A stretch of 64,000 nt of DNA from G963664115 sp965263045 (GCA_965263045.1 CBDHGK010000025.1:15753-79752), one strand, 5' to 3'; counted from the first letter of the stretch, positions 32,849-42,224 are shown. Translations and numbers: made by a program. The notes: a model not told the origin generated them from the letters alone.

Positions 32849-33813
32849 TTGCTCATTTGCGAGAGCGTGAAAAAAACCTTGAACCGTTCGGGTGGAGCCA
32901 GCAAGACGCCGAGTGGGTTGCGATGGTCTGTCTCCATAGCGGCGTGTTCACCCGTGTTCAATACTCCGATTATTTCAACGCGCATCACAGCCGGGCCGGG
33001 CGCTTTGTTCAAAGCCTCGTGGCCCTGAGACTTGCCGTGGACGAGGAGATTCCAGTCAGCACCACCAGGAACCGCACGCGGGCCTGCCGGATCACCCACA
33101 AGAGCATCTATCAGGAGCTGGGGATTCCCAACGTCCGGCACCGCAAGATCGCCGATCCGGCCGTCTATCTCCGGCGGCTCCTGTCGCTCGATTACGTCAT
33201 CGACCACCCCGAGCTGGAATGGCTCCCCACCGAAACCGAGAAGGTTTGGTTCTGCAAACATCTCGACATCAGGAAGGACCGCCTGCCGGGGCGGCTCTAT
33301 ACCGGAGCGGCCGGAACTCTCACCCGGTATTTCCCCCTGAAATTGCCCATTGCCGCGGGCCGGACCGTCACGTTTGTCTATGTCGATCCTGGGAACGACA
33401 CCATCGCGGAACTGCGGCATTGGGGTCAGTCACACGAGCATGTTTGGGCGGGCATACGCAAACACGGGATGCAGGTTCATGTGGCGGCCATAGCACTCAA
33501 CTCCAAGGCCGGGAATCGGGCGCGGTCTGTCTTGACCGGTTGGGCGCGGGATCGGGAAGGCATCAAGGCCGGCAGTGACCGGGAGGGGGAATTACAGAAG
33601 GAACTGGATGTGGTATCCAGGGGCATCGACACCTTCAACTCCGAGATTTTCGCGCGCTACGGGGGCCAGCAACAAACCGCCCGGCGCTACCGGGAACTCA
33701 AGGACATGCTGGCAAGACCGTTGCCGTACAACATTCGGATCGACACGTTCGAGATATGGCGCTCCGAACGGATTTATCCCGATGGGGTGAACCTCTATGA
33801 GAGTCCGGCATGA
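32845..33813 (+). CDS. Conserved hypothetical protein of the transfer operon
   Basis: This is a 322-residue soluble basic protein. The N-terminal segment (FGWSQQDAEWVAMVCLHSGV then FTRVQYSDYF) resembles a winged helix. Further on are LRRLLSLDYVIDHPELEWLP and FVYVDPGNDTIAELRHWGQS. I associate this pattern with unnamed proteins in conjugative islands of Pseudomonadota, but no function is known to me. It overlaps virB8, so it is part of the operon, and the repeat/hairpin region follows it. Confidence 0.65.
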   Translation: MIAHLREREKNLEPFGWSQQDAEWVAMVCLHSGVFTRVQYSDYFNAHHSRAGRFVQSLVALRLAVDEEIPVSTTRNRTRACRITHKSIYQELGIPNVRHRKIADPAVYLRRLLSLDYVIDHPELEWLPTETEKVWFCKHLDIRKDRLPGRLYTGAAGTLTRYFPLKLPIAAGRTVTFVYVDPGNDTIAELRHWGQSHEHVWAGIRKHGMQVHVAAIALNSKAGNRARSVLTGWARDREGIKAGSDREGELQKELDVVSRGIDTFNSEIFARYGGQQQTARRYRELKDMLARPLPYNIRIDTFEIWRSERIYPDGVNLYESPA

Positions 33814-33898
33814 GAACAAGAGCCGCTTATTTTCCGGGGAGGATATGGGTCTTGTTCCAGTCTCAGAACCGAGGGACAGGACAGCGAAAATTGGGCCT

Positions 33899-34121
33899 TC
33901 AATGCGCAACTCCGGTGCCGCTCTGGGCATGCGCATTGAAAACGGGGGTCAATGCGCACGATCAATGCGCACATTTCTATGCCCCATATCATCCGTGTTT
34001 CCTTGTGGTTAGCTCAATGCGCAAACCCCTGCTCAGCGCCGGTCGGAAGAGGGAGGGAGTGACGGGAGCGACCCCACTTTTTTGTGGCTCGTGCGGCGCT
34101 CGACACCCTTCTCAATGCGCA
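33899..34121 (+). repeat. Six copies of TCAATGCGCA (iteron-like)
   Basis: TCAATGCGCA occurs at 33899-33908, 33949-33958, 33962-33971, 34014-34023 and 34112-34121, and in reverse orientation at 33930-33939. Six exact 10-mers in 223 bp are not chance. The array lies in the only non-coding gap of the transfer operon, just before the coupling-protein gene. It is probably a protein-binding array (transfer origin, replication or transcription control). Confidence 0.85.
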
Positions 34122-34169
34122 TTGCGGGTGTCGGTCGCCGCTCTCCCCGGTGGGGGTCGCTCCCGTCAC
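34059..34169. other. Nested inverted-repeat structure, candidate oriT/regulatory hairpin
   Basis: The outer arms GTGACGGGAGCGACCCC (34059-34075) and its exact complement (34153-34169) enclose GCGGCG/CGCCGC (34093-34098/34136-34141). Those enclose CGACACCC/GGGTGTCG (34101-34108/34126-34133), and the centre is the palindrome AATGCGCATT (34114-34123). The whole can fold into one long stem. No gene is present in 33814-34213. The function is inferred from structure and position. Confidence 0.75.
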
Positions 34170-34213
34170 AATAATCCCTGCGGGAAGGCTCGGATTCCGG
34201 AGGCTGATCGGGC

Positions 34214-36289
34214 ATGAAATGGAGTCATGTTTTCCTCTTCTTCGTGGCGCTTGACGTCTCGGTCGCGCGCTATATTCTGAGTCCATTTCCGGACGGATCG
34301 GAGAACCCCGTTGTGGCGCTGATGGCCCTCGATGCACCCGTGCTTCTCGGGCTCGCGCATGGTTGGTATGCCGCCATGCCCGGTGTCATGGTGGTGATCG
34401 GCGTGACGCTCTTTTCCGGCGTATGGCGGGTCTGGTTCGAGGCGGCTCCACGGAAGAAACAGGGCAAGGGCGGGCTTCCGCCGTGGCCGGTTGCCGACAC
34501 GGATGAGAACCCGGCCCTTGTCGTCGGGGAGACGCATCACCCGGTCGAGGCGCGGGAGGTGCCGAACCCGGACTGGCTCGTGATCCCGGAGCGCGGCCTC
34601 TATACCGGAATCGCCATCTTCGGGGCGGTCGGATCCGGAAAGACCTCGGCTTGCATGCATCCGTTTGCCCGGCAACTGCTCGGCTGGCAAGCCACGAATC
34701 CGGAACGCCGGGCGGCCGCCTTGGTCCTCGAAGTCAAAGGAGATTTCTGTTACGACATCCGGGAGATTCTGGAAAAGGCGGGCCGGGAAGGCGATTACAT
34801 GGAACTGAGCTTGAACGGCGAATATCAGTGGAACCCCCTGGGCGCGCACTGGCTCGATTCCTACTCCCTGGCCTATACGGTTTCCTCGCTCCTGAATCAG
34901 TTGTTCGGCAAGGGGAAAGACCCATTCTGGCAGCAATCCTACACGAACCTGGTGCGGTGGATTATCGAGCTGCACCGGATCTTTCCCGACCGTTGGGTCA
35001 CCTTGCGGGATGTTTATCGATGCGCGATCGACCCCGAGCTGTTCAAACAAAAGATCAGGGAGGCGGCCATTGTCGTGGAGACACAAGCGAATGGAGCGAT
35101 CGTGGTTTCGGCTGATGAGTGGGCCAAGCGTGAAGAGGATTTGCTTGCGCTCGGCCCCTGGGTCGAACTTCCCGGCGGGCAATTCCAAACCCCATGGCGG
35201 GGAGCCGCCGCGAAGTGGTTGAACGCGGAAGGTGCGAGCTACAGCAGCCGGGCCGTGAAGGCCCACACTGACACCGACGAATTGGGGGCACGGCTGGAAA
35301 GCGTCAACACCTGGTACGAGAAGGATTGGATGAATCTAGACCCGAAACTGCGAACCTCGTGTGTCGAGGGCATTTCCAGTTTCCTGTCCCTGTTCGACAT
35401 GGCCGATATCGCCGCAATTTTCTGTCCGAAGGCCCCGCCGGTGAAGGACGAGGACGGCACGGCACGGAAACCCCGTGAGTCGGGGGAAGACGGCGGCCAG
35501 GAGGACGAGAAACCCGACGGGCGGCCGCCGACCGATAAGGCCAGGATGCGGCAGCACCTTCCACCCCTGGACGAGCTGATCGAGAGCGGAAAGGTCCTGG
35601 CTCTCAACATGCCCTCTGGCTCGAATCCGGCGCTCGCTCGCGCCATCGGCGTGTTCCTCAAAAACGCCTGGCTCCAGACCCTGCTCCGGCGGCCGGCACA
35701 GATGAAAGCGGACTCTGAGCGTTACTTCCGGCCCGCCGTCTTCATCTGTGACGAGTACCAGTCCTTCGCCTCGGTCGGCGAGGACGACCCCTCGGGGGAC
35801 GAGAAGGCGTTTGCCCTCACCCGGCAGTGCCGCGTCATCCCGATCGTTGCCACCCAATCCATATCCTCGCTCCGCTCCGTGCTGGGCACCTCCGAAGCCT
35901 GGCGGGCGCTGTTGCAGACGCTCCGCACCCGGATCTTCCTTTCCCTCAGCGACGACGCGAGCGCCGACATCGCCTCGAAACTCTGCGGGCAGGTGGCCCG
36001 GATCAAGCCGAGCTGGACCGTCACCGAATCCGCACAACAGGCCCAGGTGTCCCTGCTCTCGGGACGGGCCGGTGGAACCAAGGGCTCAGTGGGCACGAGT
36101 AAATCATTCCGGGAGCAGCGGGAGGCTTTGTTTCAGCCGAGGGAGTTTGGATTGCTGCCCAATTGCCAGGCCATTTGCTTGCCCTATGACGGCACCAACG
36201 CGACCAGTGCCGTTCGGGTTTATCTCAAACCCTACTACCTTCCCGAAACGACGCCCTACTGGCGCGCGGTCGAGGCAGGGAAGATATGA
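34214..36289 (+). CDS. virD4: VirD4/TraG-type coupling protein
   Basis: This is a 691-residue protein. N-terminal membrane segments (VFLFFVALDVSVARYIL; AAMPGVMVVIGVTLFSGVW) are followed by an ATPase with Walker A GAVGSGKT at 137-144, LVLEVKGDF, a Walker B-like VFICDEYQSFA near 511, and TRQCRVIPIVATQSISSL. It couples the relaxosome to the secretion channel. A low-complexity charged insert near 415-445 (PRESGEDGGQEDEKPDGRPP) is unusual. It overlaps virB11. Confidence 0.9.
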   Translation: MKWSHVFLFFVALDVSVARYILSPFPDGSENPVVALMALDAPVLLGLAHGWYAAMPGVMVVIGVTLFSGVWRVWFEAAPRKKQGKGGLPPWPVADTDENPALVVGETHHPVEAREVPNPDWLVIPERGLYTGIAIFGAVGSGKTSACMHPFARQLLGWQATNPERRAAALVLEVKGDFCYDIREILEKAGREGDYMELSLNGEYQWNPLGAHWLDSYSLAYTVSSLLNQLFGKGKDPFWQQSYTNLVRWIIELHRIFPDRWVTLRDVYRCAIDPELFKQKIREAAIVVETQANGAIVVSADEWAKREEDLLALGPWVELPGGQFQTPWRGAAAKWLNAEGASYSSRAVKAHTDTDELGARLESVNTWYEKDWMNLDPKLRTSCVEGISSFLSLFDMADIAAIFCPKAPPVKDEDGTARKPRESGEDGGQEDEKPDGRPPTDKARMRQHLPPLDELIESGKVLALNMPSGSNPALARAIGVFLKNAWLQTLLRRPAQMKADSERYFRPAVFICDEYQSFASVGEDDPSGDEKAFALTRQCRVIPIVATQSISSLRSVLGTSEAWRALLQTLRTRIFLSLSDDASADIASKLCGQVARIKPSWTVTESAQQAQVSLLSGRAGGTKGSVGTSKSFREQREALFQPREFGLLPNCQAICLPYDGTNATSAVRVYLKPYYLPETTPYWRAVEAGKI

Positions 36290-37269
36290 GCGACAAACGC
36301 GGCATGGACTACCTGCGCCCGTTTTTGCCGGGCCTCGAATCGGTCCTCGAAGATGAGGACGTCAGCGAGATCATGATTAACGGACCTCGTAACGTCTGGA
36401 TCGAAAGCCGCGGTGAAATCCGGCCCCATCCCGCGCCCGGCCTCGATGAGGCCGCGCTGGAACGAGCGGCCATTCAAATCGCGCGGCCCCTCGGCCTCGA
36501 TCCGGCCACCGCGCCCATTATCGATGCGCGCCTCGACGATGGCTCCCGCGTGGCGATCTGTGTGCCCCCGGCCGCGCCGCATGTTGCCATCACCATCCGG
36601 CGATTCGGCAAGCGGAGCTATTCGCCCGAGGATCTTGTGCGCTTCGGCTCACTGCCCCAAGAAGTCCTGGACGCGGCGCGGACCGCGCTACTGGGCCGGC
36701 GAAATATCCTCGTGTCGGGCGGAACGGGCTCGGGTAAGACCACCTTGCTCAATGCCCTGGTCGAGTTGCTCCCCGCCGACGACCGCATTGTTTCCATCGA
36801 GGACACCCTGGAACTCCGGATCGACCGGAAAAACTGTGTCCGCTTCGAAGCGCGTGGGATTGACGGCGCATCGGTGACGATCCGTGACCTCGTCAAGCAC
36901 GCGCTCCGGCACCGGCCCGACCACATTGTGGTCGGCGAGGTCCGGGGCGGCGAGGCCGCCGATCTCTTGCAGGCGCTCAATACCGGACACGGTGGGAGCC
37001 TGACCACAATCCACGCCAACAATGCCGAGTCAGCCCTGTCCCGGCTGGCGACTTGCGCCATGCAAGGCGAGACGGACTTGCCGTGGGAAGTCACTTGCCG
37101 GGGCGTGGTGGACGGGATCTCCATGGTGATTCACATGACGCGGCGCGAGGGGAAGCGGTACGTCGAAGAAGCCCTTCACGTGAGCGATTACGACGCCGCA
37201 AAGCGGCGCTGGCACTACAGGCCCGTTGCGTTCGCCGACCCCCAACTCGAACTGAAGCAGGTGCGGTGA
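36286..37269 (+). CDS. virB11: VirB11/TrbB T4SS ATPase
   Basis: This is a 327-residue hexameric ATPase. The Walker A is GGTGSGKTT at 145-153, with IVSIEDTLEL, RPDHIVVGEVRGGEA and HGGSLTTIHANNA (Asp, Walker B and His boxes). The N-terminal EIMINGPRNVWIE is typical of TrbB. Complete and uninterrupted. Confidence 0.95.
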   Translation: MSDKRGMDYLRPFLPGLESVLEDEDVSEIMINGPRNVWIESRGEIRPHPAPGLDEAALERAAIQIARPLGLDPATAPIIDARLDDGSRVAICVPPAAPHVAITIRRFGKRSYSPEDLVRFGSLPQEVLDAARTALLGRRNILVSGGTGSGKTTLLNALVELLPADDRIVSIEDTLELRIDRKNCVRFEARGIDGASVTIRDLVKHALRHRPDHIVVGEVRGGEAADLLQALNTGHGGSLTTIHANNAESALSRLATCAMQGETDLPWEVTCRGVVDGISMVIHMTRREGKRYVEEALHVSDYDAAKRRWHYRPVAFADPQLELKQVR

Positions 37270-37427
37270 TGCCCGACAACGCTGCCAGGAGGATGAAACA
37301 GAGGCGGGCCGGGATTGTCAGGGCGATGCTTCTACTGGTTCGCGGATACAACGCGGCAAAGAATCTCTGCTTAACGGCCCCGATCTGGCCGGTAAAATGT
37401 GATAAGGATATGGAGGTTTGCGAGGAC

Positions 37428-38342
37428 ATGAACGATAAATCAAAACCTACACTCTCTCTGGTAACGCCTCAAGCGCGGCGCCACTACACCCGATTAGATC
37501 AGGTGGATCGGCTTGTCAGGGCCGGGGAGTCGGATTCGGACATTGGGTATATGGGACGGTTGATGGCGCTGTGCAACCTGCCTCGCACCAACCTTGGCAA
37601 CCAGCTTCAATACGAACGCGACAACGGCCCATACTCGCTGGTCATGGTCGCGGGGGCTAAGAACAAGCTGCCATACGGTAATATTCCCCGCCTGCTGATG
37701 ACTTGGGTTTGCACCGAAGCGGTGCGGACTCAAAGCCGAAGATTATTTTTGGGAAATTCTCTTTCCAATTTCGTGCGGCTGGTGGGTGTTGCAGAGGGCG
37801 GTGGGCCTCGGACCCGTCTTCGGGAGCAAATAGAACGCCTGTTTCGCTGTTCTATCTCGCTGATCTACAGAGACGCGGAAGGTTCATCAAGCGTGAGTTC
37901 TCAGATCGCCGACGTGACAGAATTTTGGTGGGACCGGAAGCCCGATGGTGTGCTGTGGCAGAGCAACATCGAACTCGGTGAGAAGTTTTTCAACGAGATC
38001 ATCCGCCATGCGGTGCCTGTGGACATGAACATCCTGAAGGCCATCATGCGGTCCTCTATGGGGTTGGACCTGTACCAGTGGCTCAACTACCGGACGTTCG
38101 GGATTCAACAGTCTATTCGGTTGACTTGGCCCCAACTCTACCGCCAATTCGGTGCGGACCCTTCCAGAGCTGCCGAGAAGAACCCTGTTGATAACTTTCG
38201 GAAAGACTGTATCCGGGAGTTGAAGAAGATCAAGGTAGCTTGGCCCGGGCTAGACTACACAACTCCAAAGGGAGCCCTTGTGCTGCTTCCCACAACTACC
38301 CCATCCGTTCCGCCGCTTCAGTTCCCGCTACTCTCCCGCTAA
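37428..38342 (+). CDS. repA: Plasmid replication initiator RepA (copy 1)
   Basis: This protein of about 304 residues starts at ATG 37428 after TGGAGG. It is collinear with the RepA at 57338: QARRHYTRLDQVDRLVRAGE, PRTNLGNQ, LPYGNIPRLLMTWVCTEAVR, LWQSNIELGEKFFNEII and LKKIKVAWPGLDY. These are features of RepA C-terminal-domain initiators of iteron plasmids. Three iterons lie about 130 bp downstream. Its GC content is lower than that of the upstream T4SS genes and of copy 2, so the two rep genes came from different sources. Confidence 0.85.
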   Translation: MNDKSKPTLSLVTPQARRHYTRLDQVDRLVRAGESDSDIGYMGRLMALCNLPRTNLGNQLQYERDNGPYSLVMVAGAKNKLPYGNIPRLLMTWVCTEAVRTQSRRLFLGNSLSNFVRLVGVAEGGGPRTRLREQIERLFRCSISLIYRDAEGSSSVSSQIADVTEFWWDRKPDGVLWQSNIELGEKFFNEIIRHAVPVDMNILKAIMRSSMGLDLYQWLNYRTFGIQQSIRLTWPQLYRQFGADPSRAAEKNPVDNFRKDCIRELKKIKVAWPGLDYTTPKGALVLLPTTTPSVPPLQFPLLSR

Positions 38343-38473
38343 TCTGGGTACGCACAGACTCCCCAGCGCTGGTGTAATGGAGCGGAAAAGGAATCTATAT
38401 AATAGGGACACTGCTGTTTTGTAACCATATTCCTTTTTTCCACAACTTCCTGTCTTTTCAGCGAGTTTTCCTG

Positions 38474-38555
38474 CCCCAAACACCACGCCTAACGCAAAAG
38501 ATTATTGTCCCAAACACCACGCGTAACTGAAGGCTCATCGCCCCAAACACCACGC
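38474..38555 (+). repeat. Three iterons downstream of repA copy 1 (candidate oriV)
   Basis: CCCCAAACACCACGC occurs at 38474-38488 and 38541-38555, and one base shorter at 38509-38522. The period of about 33-35 bp suits RepA binding on one face of the DNA. An AT-rich stretch (38556-38650) follows directly, as in iteron origins. No gene was seen between 38343 and 38650. Confidence 0.8.
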
Positions 38556-38654
38556 CATACATATATAAAGACAAATATAAGATTCGGACATTTAGTAGGC
38601 ACTACGATTCTGTGAAAAACAATCAAATCTAAGAATAAGCTCGGGGGAAATTCA

Positions 38655-38861
38655 AAAAATCAGCCTCACACCACCGAAGGCCGCACACGCTACTCCGTCA
38701 TCTTCTCCTGCCCCTACAAGAACGGTAAACACTCGATGACGACACAGACCTTCGGTCCTAGCGAGCTCCGGGTCCTCGCGAAAGTGGCTATCATGCGCAC
38801 ACGTGCCTCTTCGAACCTCAGCAGGGTGGGGCGGCCCCCAGGAAGAGTAACGGGCGCCTAG
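38655..38861 (+). pseudogene. Fragment related to the small plasmid gene at 16758
   Basis: The frame ...GRTRYSVIFSCPYKNGKHS then QTFGPSELRVLAKVAIMRTR aligns with ARYSVVFSRLYREGDQWKGT...FGRNDLLLLAKVADIAHTR of the 16758 gene. There is no start codon and the tail after MRTR is unrelated, so this is a broken copy. Confidence 0.6.
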
Positions 38862-38862
38862 C

Positions 38863-38899
38863 CTTAGCGTGCAAAATCGCACCGATCTGCCTGATACCT
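38863..38899 (-). repeat. Tn3-family terminal-repeat-like scar D
   Basis: CTTAGCGTG followed by GCACCGATCTG and GATACC matches scar B (read from the other strand) at more than half of its positions, with the conserved inner end. Its orientation is opposite to scars A and B, so it could be the other end of an old element. Confidence 0.35.
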
Positions 38900-39160
38900 T
38901 TACTACGACCTAGTCAACATCGATCGATGCACCGGATGCTCGGGTTTGTACCTGGACAAAGGGGAGTTGGCAATCATCCTCAAGGCCCAGTCGAAACGAT
39001 CCCTTGGAGAGGGCTGATACGGACCTGGCGTTGTCGGGGTTCGTCGGCGTGCGCTTCTTGAACGCCTTCGCCGCATCATCAGTCGCGGGGAGCCGGACGT
39101 TTCGGAAGCCGGCGATCAACTCGTCCGCCCACTCGCCCCACTCGTCTGCGACTCCTGGAA

Positions 39161-39358
39161 TCAAGGCAGGGTTCTCATGACGCTGTCTGCACCAGAACCC
39201 AACAGGTCGCGCGCAAGAGCGTGCATCTGCTCGACCTTCAGGAGGCCGCGTCGGATGCGCATCCGGAGCGCAGGCCCGGACAGGTATTGGAGGATGAACT
39301 CCTTGAGCATCCGTCCGGACCGGATCGTTGCGTAACCGCCTTGACGCAATCCCGCCAT
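39161..39358 (-). pseudogene. Fragment of a Tn3-family-like transposase
   Basis: The 65-codon frame reads GGYATIRSGRMLKEFILQYL, then SGPALRMRIRRGLLKVEQMH ALARDL. I associate GLLKVEQ.HALAR with the segment lying upstream of LTLILACI.YWQA in the same transposase branch as the remnant at 3772. It is frameshifted relative to an overlapping open frame (38910-39371) that I do not recognise. Confidence 0.4.
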
Positions 39359-39393
39359 GGAAGGGAAACAAAACTGAGATAATCTGTGAGGCG

Positions 39394-39690
39394 ATGAAGG
39401 ACGATGCCCATTATCGGCACTTGCGCGTGGACTGGGTCGGCGAGAGAGCCACCGAGTCGATCACGCTGTGCGGCATCAAGAATGAAGACAGCGGAAGCGA
39501 ATCGGCGCTCTGTCCCAGTTGTGCCCGGGTCCGCGATGCCCTGAAGGTTTGCGGGTTCGGCCCGGAGAGCCTGCGAGAGGTATTTGATACGCTCCGGGAG
39601 ATCGGCGCTTCCGAGGTGGCTGCGAAGATGGAGGTGCTTCGAGATCTGGGGAGGCAGCTGGATATGCAGGATCGGTCGCATCTCAACTAA
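39394..39690 (+). CDS. Small hypothetical protein
   Basis: This is a 98-residue protein from ATG 39394 (the frame is open from 39328). LCGI and LCPSCARVRDAL contain a CPSC pair that might bind metal, followed by two helices (GPESLREVFDTLREIG; VAAKMEVLRDLGRQL). It is not recognised. A GC hairpin follows at once. Confidence 0.45.
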   Translation: MKDDAHYRHLRVDWVGERATESITLCGIKNEDSGSESALCPSCARVRDALKVCGFGPESLREVFDTLREIGASEVAAKMEVLRDLGRQLDMQDRSHLN

Positions 39691-39719
39691 AACCGTCTCC
39701 GGGAAACCCGGGGGCGGTT
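39691..39719 (+). terminator. GC-rich hairpin, possible terminator
   Basis: AACCG/CGGTT outer arms and CCGGG/CCCGG inner arms around AAA form a stem directly after the stop at 39690. There is no long T-run, so termination efficiency is doubtful. The 39720-40122 stretch holds no gene I can support. Confidence 0.4.
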
Positions 39720-40122
39720 CAATCGTTGACGATTTCGAAGATCAACCGTGTGGACCCCGGTGAAATCCGTTCCCTCAAAGCCCGACTGGCCAAAAGGTGC
39801 TGACGATCGGGGAATCAACCACGGAGTGGCGGGGCAGGGAGGCGGGCCGGTGAAATGAGCGCCTACCTTGCAGTGCCTTTTCATCGGGCTGTATTCTCTG
39901 ATACCGCTCCCAGGAAGCTGCCTGCGAACACTGCGTTCCACACGAGTCGACACGCAAAGACGAGCCGGAAAGGCGAGAGCACCCTCCACTGCGAGAGGCC
40001 AGTGCATCAAGTCCCGGCCAGGATGGATGCACAACAGCCAGGATCAAGGATGGGGCGTTGTTCCAGCGGTTCGACAAGCCATCCGCGAGGCCACCTGGGC
40101 GCACCCTCCATCCGGCTCATCA

Positions 40123-40536
40123 TCAAGCGTCGGGCGGCCGCTGCGGGCGTTGAGGCTCAGCGACCAGTTCGTATTCGGGTGGAACCTCGTTGAGTTCTTC
40201 CTGCATCGTGCCCGTGCGGTTGGTCGCCAGGAGGATGTAGCGGAACCGCCGGCCTTCGGGGTCCAGCGCCATGATGACGACGGCTTCGTTGCCGCCGAAG
40301 GCTGTCTCGCCACCTTGGGCGCCTGCCACACGGTAGCCCCGCGCGCCCGCCTCGTTGATCTCGTCCTCCATGGTGCCGGTGCGGTTGGTGGCCAGGATCA
40401 GATACTTGTCGGACTGCTCCGCCTGTTGAGCCGTTGCGGGCAGGGTGAAGGCGAACAGCGCCAAACCGATAGCGAGGCCGGTGAGCGTGGTGGTCAAGAC
40501 GTTGTTTCCCCGAAGTGTCCGTAGCCGTCCTGTCAT
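40123..40536 (-). CDS. Small secreted protein with two repeat halves
   Basis: This is a 137-residue protein from ATG 40536 behind a GGGAG ribosome site. A signal peptide (LTTTLTGLAIGLALFAFTLP with AQQ cleavage) is followed by two copies of Y.LLATNRTGTM..E.NE joined by GGETAFGGNEAVVIMALDPE. It is presumably periplasmic or exported. I do not know the family's role. The open frame extends to 40617, where MERKRNRLVPIEETLA looks like a rep-gene start. The 40537-40886 stretch has no other gene. Confidence 0.55.
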   Translation of the reverse strand: MTGRLRTLRGNNVLTTTLTGLAIGLALFAFTLPATAQQAEQSDKYLILATNRTGTMEDEINEAGARGYRVAGAQGGETAFGGNEAVVIMALDPEGRRFRYILLATNRTGTMQEELNEVPPEYELVAEPQRPQRPPDA

Positions 40537-40886
40537 TTCTCTCCCTCGTTGACTGGCCCCGGGCCGTGCGGCTAAGGTTTCCTCGATCGGAACCAGCCTG
40601 TTTCGTTTACGTTCCATGGTTTATTCTTCAATGTGCCTTACACAAGGCAGGAACAGCCCTGCCGGCGTCTATTCCGGATCCATCTACTCTGGGACCTAAC
40701 TTGTGCCGTCGCGCTGAACTTATGCCATCTACATTATTCCCAGTGTTGAAAAACCGGATGATAGGCCATCCTTACGGAATGATCCATGCAACAAGGCCGC
40801 AAGTTGGCGGTCAAAGTTTTGTCCAATTGCCGAAGAACTATACTGAGATAAATGTCCCCTCGGGCGGGGAATGAAGGAGTGATGCG

Positions 40887-42224
40887 ATGTCTGACCGTTT
40901 ATTGGATCGATTCCTTGAAAAAGGTCTATTGGATCTGAAAGGCAATGATGAATGGTATGGGCGCATCAGCTCGACGGCGAAGTCGCTGTCCACTTATCTG
41001 CGGGCCAATCCCGAAGATATGGTCCCTTTCACCTATGCTGCGCTTTTATCTGATGTAGGCGACGAAGATCCGGCCATCGAAAAAACACTAAGTCTTCTAA
41101 AAGCTGAATGGAGGACCTATTCCTCGGTGTCGATGGCGTCACCAAAAGCCATGCTGCGCGCGATCGTTTTAGATGCCTTGCTGGCGAATGCCGAGTCGGA
41201 CGATGCGACGAAGTCGGCGCTGGCGCTGTTGCTAGAAAGTGCCCTACCACATCTTTCTGTAGGAAAAGAAGAAGAAGTCTGGAAGACGGTACTTGATGAC
41301 CTGCTCTGCGCTGTCGAACGTAAAGCTGAAGTAGCGTGGACGGTTCCAAGCCGGATAAGCGTGCCGGCTTTCCCGAAGATCGATGTGCCGACAATACGCT
41401 TTTCCATGAAAGACGGAAAGTTTGATAGACAAGTACTTGAAAAGGGTATGTATGCTGCTGCCGGCCCTACAAATGCGCAGAACGAACAGACCAAAGGCAA
41501 CCAATACTCGTCGAACCAAGGACAAGCCTGGAGCAACGAATTCGTACCCCTGGCCACCTCAGCGATCAGCGAAGCCATTTCCGCTGCTACAGGTACCAAA
41601 ACAGCCTCAGCGAATACCGAAGCTTTCGCCGAGGCGCTGACTGGTGCAATCGTTGATCGCTTGGAAGCCTTCGTCGATCAGATAGTATCGACCACGCACG
41701 GCGTTGAAATGCGCTCGCGACTGTTGTGGTGGAAAGAGGCGCTTGTGTCGCCCTCGTCGCTTGTCAGCTACCGCGACATCGACAGCAAAGCCGCTCCTGG
41801 CCTCATGGCATACGACTATCAAGCTGTGTTGCCGTCCCTCGCGCCAGCAAGTGTATCGGCGTTCCTGCTTGAGACTGTGCGAACGCTGAAACCTGATAAC
41901 GAAGAGGCCCCGCTCGTCGAATGGCTGCAAGCCTTGGCCGAGGAACCGCATGCCGAAGCGCTTAGGGAAGAGATCCGTGAACGCGCGTTTGCAAATGGGT
42001 ATCGACCCTTGGTGTCGCTCGTAATCTTGGATGAGCCAGGCGCAAAGTCAATCAAAGATCGGACGGTGTTCGCCCCCGAACTGTTGCTGACCGCTGGTCA
42101 ATTCGGGTTACTCATTTTTCTCGAGCTTCAGGCGATGAAAGCCACAAAAGAGGTCGTCTCTTTCGCGGTAGAGGAAACTTCCGAGAGCACCGATGTCGAT
42201 GCGGATCAGGAGGAGCAAGCATGA
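40887..42224 (+). CDS. GASH-like all-helical protein of a GTPase-associated conflict system
   Basis: This is a 445-residue, almost entirely helical protein from ATG 40887 after GAAGGAG. The N-terminus LLDRFLEKGLLDLKGNDEWY then LSTYLRANPEDMVPFTYAAL and the polar middle (NEQTKGNQYSSNQGQAWSNE) fit the GTPase-associated system helical (GASH) proteins, which are always beside the GTPases and GAP1. There are no catalytic motifs, so its role should be scaffold or sensor. It overlaps the first GTPase gene by four bases. It heads a five-gene operon; a TATACT near 40842 may be its -10 box. Confidence 0.75.
   Translation: MSDRLLDRFLEKGLLDLKGNDEWYGRISSTAKSLSTYLRANPEDMVPFTYAALLSDVGDEDPAIEKTLSLLKAEWRTYSSVSMASPKAMLRAIVLDALLANAESDDATKSALALLLESALPHLSVGKEEEVWKTVLDDLLCAVERKAEVAWTVPSRISVPAFPKIDVPTIRFSMKDGKFDRQVLEKGMYAAAGPTNAQNEQTKGNQYSSNQGQAWSNEFVPLATSAISEAISAATGTKTASANTEAFAEALTGAIVDRLEAFVDQIVSTTHGVEMRSRLLWWKEALVSPSSLVSYRDIDSKAAPGLMAYDYQAVLPSLAPASVSAFLLETVRTLKPDNEEAPLVEWLQALAEEPHAEALREEIRERAFANGYRPLVSLVILDEPGAKSIKDRTVFAPELLLTAGQFGLLIFLELQAMKATKEVVSFAVEETSESTDVDADQEEQA

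Noticed and set aside
33899..34121. CRISPR array
   Set aside because: The repeats are 10 bases, irregularly spaced and in both orientations, with no cas genes. They fit protein-binding sites better.
38910..39371. 153-codon minus-strand open frame as a real gene
   Set aside because: It overlaps a transposase fragment in another frame and looks like a fusion of decayed pieces. I could not support a product.
40842..40847. TATACT as a firm promoter for the GTPase system
   Set aside because: No good -35 box at 16-18 bases, so I mention it only as a possibility.
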